Assembly: GCA_014904985.1 (NCBI GenBank)
Contig: MU128956.1
Location: 254,672-306,415 of the forward strand
DNA length: 51,744 nucleotides
Reading direction: 5' to 3'
DNA from: Hydnum rufescens UP504
Taxonomy: Eukaryota > Basidiomycota > Agaricomycetes > Cantharellales > Hydnaceae
Shown: piece after piece, positions 47,300 through 51,744 of the stretch
How the letters are laid out: every line of letters starts with the position of its first letter
Numbering within the stretch: position 1 is the first letter of the stretch
Notes under the pieces: generated by a model
The model's database searches: none
What the model was told of the DNA's origin: nothing
What the model saw: the letters and a program-made list of their open reading frames with translations, nothing else
Position numbers and translations under genes: made by a program

Positions 47300-48040
47300 T
47301 CACGCATGTCCCGTCGTCTCGTCTTCCTCGCTTTCCATCCCATCCTCGCCTACTGGAGCCATCGCGACATCACTGCCACCCTCCGGCCCGAAATCGCAAA
47401 TGTCAAATGTCGAGATAGGTGTGCCCCTGTACGTTGCTCGCAGCAACGGAAAGTTGTTCGTCGAAAAAGACTTTCCAGGCACCAGCGTGATATTGGTGAG
47501 AAGATCGAGAATCTGTCCTCCATCTTGAACACCCCACGTCTTGAGAGCACCGTCCGACTCGGAAACAACTTTGAGTTCGTCTGTTAAACACGAGATTCCA
47601 CTAGTATCGCGAAACCGTGTATGTCAAAATGCTCTGGTGGTGGGCTCTCAGATGCGAAGAGTTGAGTCAGCCGACCATAGTCGGCGAAAGGATAGCAGAC
47701 CGACCACTACGTATGACTCGTCAGCATATGTGGAGGAGTTGCCCAGTTTTTACTGACCAAATTAGCATGTTGCCATCCGTCGAGCCGGAGCATGCCTGGT
47801 TGCGTATAGGATCCAAAAGCACAGTGTAGACTACAAGGGGTTACAGTACACATTAGAATCCACACTCCATCGGAAAGAAAACTTGAAGTACGTTCGTGTT
47901 AAGACGGCCTTATACGCCCCGCTGTCAGTGATTATATCCCATACGCGAACGTTGCATCATGACTTCCAGACATAAGCGTGTCGTCTTGGACGGCCAGAGC
48001 TCCAAACAATGTGTGCGTCCTTCAAGTATAGTAACTGGAC
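47300..48040 (-). pseudogene. Relic of an F-box/WD40 (Cdc4-like) protein
   Basis: Minus-strand pieces in order are ALAVQDDTLMSGSHDAT, ACSGSTDGNMLIWSVKTGQ, SDGALKTWGVQDGGQILDLL and AWKVFFDEQLSVAASN, then GHTYLDI followed by a stop where WDFG is expected. These are WD40 blade endings and the conserved post-propeller segment of Cdc4/Fbw7-like SCF substrate receptors. Stops and frame changes interrupt every blade, and no F-box is found upstream. It is a decayed copy. Blade order is as expected for the last three or four repeats. Confidence 0.6.
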
Positions 48041-49398
48041 ATGCGTACGGATTTTCTCGTTCGTCCTAAAGATGGCATTGGACGGAAGAGGACACAAAAA
48101 ATCTGTAGAATTCATGAACCGTGGAGCCAGGGCTGGATCGTCCTCCGTCGGGTCGTCTGGCCAATATTGGTCACCCCCTAGCCCAGGTAATTTTCAACCA
48201 CGTAAGCAATGATTCCGTCCCAGTTACAATCAAAGCCATGCCCAGTGAACTGAAAAAAATATATACTGTAGTACAGGGCCACCAAGACCCCCGAACCATA
48301 TATGCAACGCCAGGGTCCCCTGAGGATAGATCTAGGTGCTCTCCGGAGTCAAAATGTGACCTACATTTGTGGATTGTTCAAACCAAAGATCTGGGGATCT
48401 ATGCATGTTTCGACCCTAATTTTCTCCAAAACGTACCTCAAGGTACCAATAGTGGTACCTTCAGCGTTTTCCCCGAGAAATAGCCGAGACGAGAGAACAC
48501 ACATACCCGACACTCCAATCTTGAAAATTCAAGTACAGCCGGTACAGCCGGTAAATGATGGAAGACGGTTTGGTAAGGTGAGCTCCAAATAAGGATCCAG
48601 AGCGTTCAGTGCTTGGTCTCACGCTTGATTATTCCGGCAATAGGGCTCATTTTGAGCAATGGTTCATGCCGACTGCATAGGCCCAAGAAGCCCTTGGTAG
48701 TTCGGAGATCTATTCCGAGTGGTCTGGCCTGTGATGAATCGCTGTGACCGATGACTCCTCACAGGCAGGTGACGAAGCCCAAATCCCAGAAAATTGGACA
48801 GATAGTGTGGTTACGAACCTGACAAATGTCAAGAATGCACTCACGGCCGGAATTGTCACAATCTGACAGTGAACTGTGGGTGTGCCTCGTCGATGACTTT
48901 CGCGTCGTGCCTTCAACCTCCTGAATATGTCTACAGTCGAAATAGGCAAGAAATCTGGGGAAGCACCCCAAGGTGGTTATATATGTTAATTTATAGGCTC
49001 TAATACGGTGCCGACCCAGAGGTTTCCAAGCTACTAGAAACTGACAAGGATGCACGGAAAGTCTCTGTTGCAGTAAGAATTACTCGGTTGGAGGATATGC
49101 GTGGGAATATTCCACACTTTCATCAACGTAGTCGGCTTGACCGGCAACAGTGTTGCCGTGACGCGAGCTCATCGACTCTTTGCAGTGTGAGTGATCTCAA
49201 GTGCAGTTGCGGCAGTCATTGAGTGATTGCGGGAACGATCGACTGGACTTGGCATGACTTCCGGCAATTTGACTTCACAAGTCGTGGCGCACCTACCGGT
49301 AAAGCAGTCGGGAGCTCGTGACTCAAATCGGGTGCAAGCCGGTTCTCCACACTCATATATAATCATCGGTAAGCCTTGGCGAACTTCTTATCCCCTCA
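48041..49398. other. No supported gene; promoter of the acyl-CoA dehydrogenase at right
   Basis: Possibly contains further eroded upstream parts of the WD40 relic, but I cannot recognise them. The last 200 bases should be the promoter and leader of the acyl-CoA dehydrogenase gene. Confidence 0.3.
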
Positions 49399-51004
49399 AT
49401 GGCCCCTCATCCAGTCACCGAGTTTGTCTCTCCCAGCGCATGGGCCCTTGTGGAGGACAAGTTCTCTCCCTTCGCAAAAGAAACTCTTGCAAAGCTTGTC
49501 AACTTTGTACGCACGGAAATCGAGCCGGCTGAAAGCATTTACCATGCCCAGATCCCTACGGATCCATCCAAGCGTTGGACTACTATCATTCCCATCCTCG
49601 AAGAATTGAGAAGTAAAGCTCGCAAGCTCGGCTTATGGAACCTGTTCCTAAGCAAGGCTCATTACCCTGAGTATGGTGTTCCCTTAACCAACCTGGAGGT
49701 AGGTATCTACGTCTAGGTTGGATTTTTCTAATTTTAATGTACTTCTCGTTAACAGTACGCGCTGATGGCGGAAGTGTTGGGGAGGTCCGGCTTCCTGGCT
49801 TCAACGATAACCAACTGCGCTCCTCCCGATACTGGGAACATGGAGGTGCTCGCGCGCTATGGGAATGCCGAACAAAAGAAGAAATGGCTCATCCCACTCT
49901 TAAATGGCGAGATCCGCTCCGCCTTCGCCATGACAGAGTACGGAACTGCCTCCTCTGATGCCACTAATGTGGCCACTTCCATGCGTGTGGAAGGGGACCA
50001 GATCGTCATCAATGGCCGAAAATGGTGCCCCTCCGCGTTATTCGTGGTTCGAGCGATATGTTCTTACTTGACCTTTTCCCCATACTCCAGGTGGATATCG
50101 GGGGCTCCCCACGTTCAATGTGCTGTCCATCTTGTAGTTGGCAAGTCTGACCCTACGAACAAGAATAGACACATTCAACAGAGCATTGTCCTCGTCCCTG
50201 CAAACACACCTGGTGTGAAAGTCGTGCGCCCTATGCATGTGATGGGCTTTGACGACGCACCGGACGGGCATGCCGAAATTATTTACAACAATGTGCGCGT
50301 CCCCGTCAGCAATCTTGTCGGTGGTTGGGGCCGTGGATTTGAAATTTTGCAGGGCCGTCTTGGGTGCGAATCATTCTTCCTGCTTTGATGTGCACCTTTC
50401 CTTAAGCCTCTGGGACCGTGCAGACCGGGACGGATCCACCATTGCATGCGCTCTATCGGCCTCGCAGGGGCAGCATTGGACCTCATGATCCAACGCGTGA
50501 CAGACCCTAAGCGCAAGACATTCGGGAAACAGCTCTTCGAGCACGGCACGGTTGTGTCCAACGTTGCCCGGTCCCGTGCAGAGCTTGACGGCGCCCGTCT
50601 TTTGGTATTGAGTGCCGCATATCAGATCGACAAAGTTATGGCCAAGGGCGCCATGAAAGACATCGGAATGGCCAAGTTCATCGTTCCAACTGTTGCCCTG
50701 ACGGTCGTGGATAGAGCCATGCAAAGCTATGGGGCCGAAGGCTTGAGCCAGGATACACGTCTTGCAGAGTGGTGGTCTATCCTCAGAACATTGCGAATTG
50801 CGGATGTAAGTTTCTGACTCCTCCATCCTCCATTCACATTCCCCGGGTTTGCTCTGACAGCGTGATGGCTAGGGTCCCGACGAAGTCCATATCGAGCAAA
50901 TAGGCAAAGAGGAACTGAAGCGCGCTCCGGCTCTCCATCGGTTAACAGCAGAGATGAAGGAACGTGAGGCTAAGGTCGCCGCTCAGTGGAAGACTGCGTT
51001 GTAA
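49399..51004 (+). CDS. Acyl-CoA dehydrogenase (ACAD10/11-like)
   Basis: FAD enzyme that oxidises acyl-CoA esters, in mitochondria or peroxisomes. Exons 49399-49698, 49756-50024, 50091-50363, 50424-50805 and 50873-51004 sum to 1356 nt, 451 residues, in exact frame. No signal is obvious at the start (MAPHPVTEFVSPSAWALVED). Motifs include APPDTGNMEVLARYG, FAMTEYGTASSDATN (substrate/FAD contact), INGRKWWISGA, GFDDAPDGHAEIIYNNVRVP, GRIHHCMRSIGLAG and AMQSYGAEGLSQDT. The end is GPDEVHIEQIGKEEL. The GxASSDATN wording is typical of the ACAD10/11 branch. In the usual MTEPxxASSD, Pro is replaced by Tyr here, a minor oddity. The gene is intact. Confidence 0.93.
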
Positions 51005-51744
51005 ATCATTCTATATAACTTTCTCTCTGCTCATGTACCCTTCCGCATGGTTCCATTGCATAAACGAATCCTGACGGCAGCCACGACGCTATTGGTATCA
51101 AGACATCCTTAATACGAATGCCGTAGTCTTAAAACCTTGGGTCATATCAGAAGTTACAGTGACCTCATGGCATGGCTGTGGGGGGATCCCAAGTCTCAGC
51201 AGGTAGGGTTTATTTTCATATATGAAAGTCACCAAATTTGGGCGTTTTCTTGTTAATCTAATTATCACTGTTATACCTAGGCAAGAGCAATATATATGGC
51301 AATGGCTATACAACTTTGACGATTGTCTCATGCTAGTTAGTCAGCCCCTCGCCGCTGGCGGCCTGGTCATATTGCAGATGAAGGTCACAAGCCACGGCCC
51401 TGTCCAGCAAAAACGGCTCGTGCGTGAAGCTCTCTCCCTTGATGATCCAGAAGCTCCTATTGGATATCTATTATAGCATCTTAATGGTATGAACCTGTTA
51501 TGGTCGGGCATTCACCTTAGGCAGCCCTATTTCCGTATCTAATTAGGTAGTGTTTTTCTGGTAAAATAGTATGTCTAATAGACCCATAGGCGCATGGCCC
51601 CACATGTCTTAAGAACCTACCATGGCCCCCTGGGGCCTCCTGAATATTAGGGCCCATGGACCCATGCCAGGGGATTTTTGAGACACTGGCCCCATGAAAA
51701 ACCCCCCTCAGCTCTTTGACAAGCTGGCATCATTCCGGCATTCA
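51005..51744. other. Window end; no gene, G/C-palindromic repeat-like tail
   Basis: No supported gene. The last 150 bases are unusual: short words such as CCATGG, GGCCCATGG and GGCCCC recur with spacing of a few tens of bases, resembling the edge of a dispersed repeat cut by the window. It cannot be defined further here. Confidence 0.3.

Overview
The window looks like nuclear DNA of a basidiomycete fungus, most likely an agaricomycete. Genes are on both strands and are cut by many 45-65 base introns with GT(or GC)...AG ends. Proteins read through the splice junctions match fungal families. Reading frames were rebuilt by hand; for eleven genes the summed exon length was checked against the frame (several after allowing for the single-base errors noted).

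Bases 1-33,000 are a dense, ordinary housekeeping region. In order: homoserine kinase (+), a 581-bp TA-flanked MITE, a C2orf76/UPF0538 homologue (+), a Ydj1-type DnaJ (-), an RBM5/10-like splicing factor (-), COQ7 (-), two small unrecognised genes, linker histone H1 (-), an AMP-binding synthetase-like membrane protein (+), the ER lectin Yos9/OS-9 (-), an AT-hook protein (+), a kynurenine-pathway trio (kynurenine 3-monooxygenase -, kynureninase +, kynurenine formamidase -), a Pmp3 proteolipid (+), a PRELI/Ups-type lipid-transfer protein (-) and a peroxisomal ABCD half-transporter (-). The trio covers three consecutive steps from N-formylkynurenine to 3-hydroxyanthranilate.

Bases 33,000-49,300 are different. 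They hold a decayed copy of the TFIIH helicase XPB/SSL2, split in two by about 2.5 kb that carries a Bem46-like hydrolase gene. They also hold an orphan gene with a degenerate partial tandem copy, a 428-bp element with a 9-bp target duplication, a U6 snRNA gene, an intact HAD-type 5'-nucleotidase-like gene, F-box-like reading frames and a WD40 relic. This is a gene-poor, rearranged pocket. The window closes with an intact acyl-CoA dehydrogenase gene (+) at 49,399-51,004.

Two features run across the whole window. First, many conserved genes carry isolated one-base frameshifts, often in homopolymers, which points to assembly errors rather than decay. XPB and the WD40 relic instead show true substitutions and losses. 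Second, at least four introns use GC instead of GT as donor.
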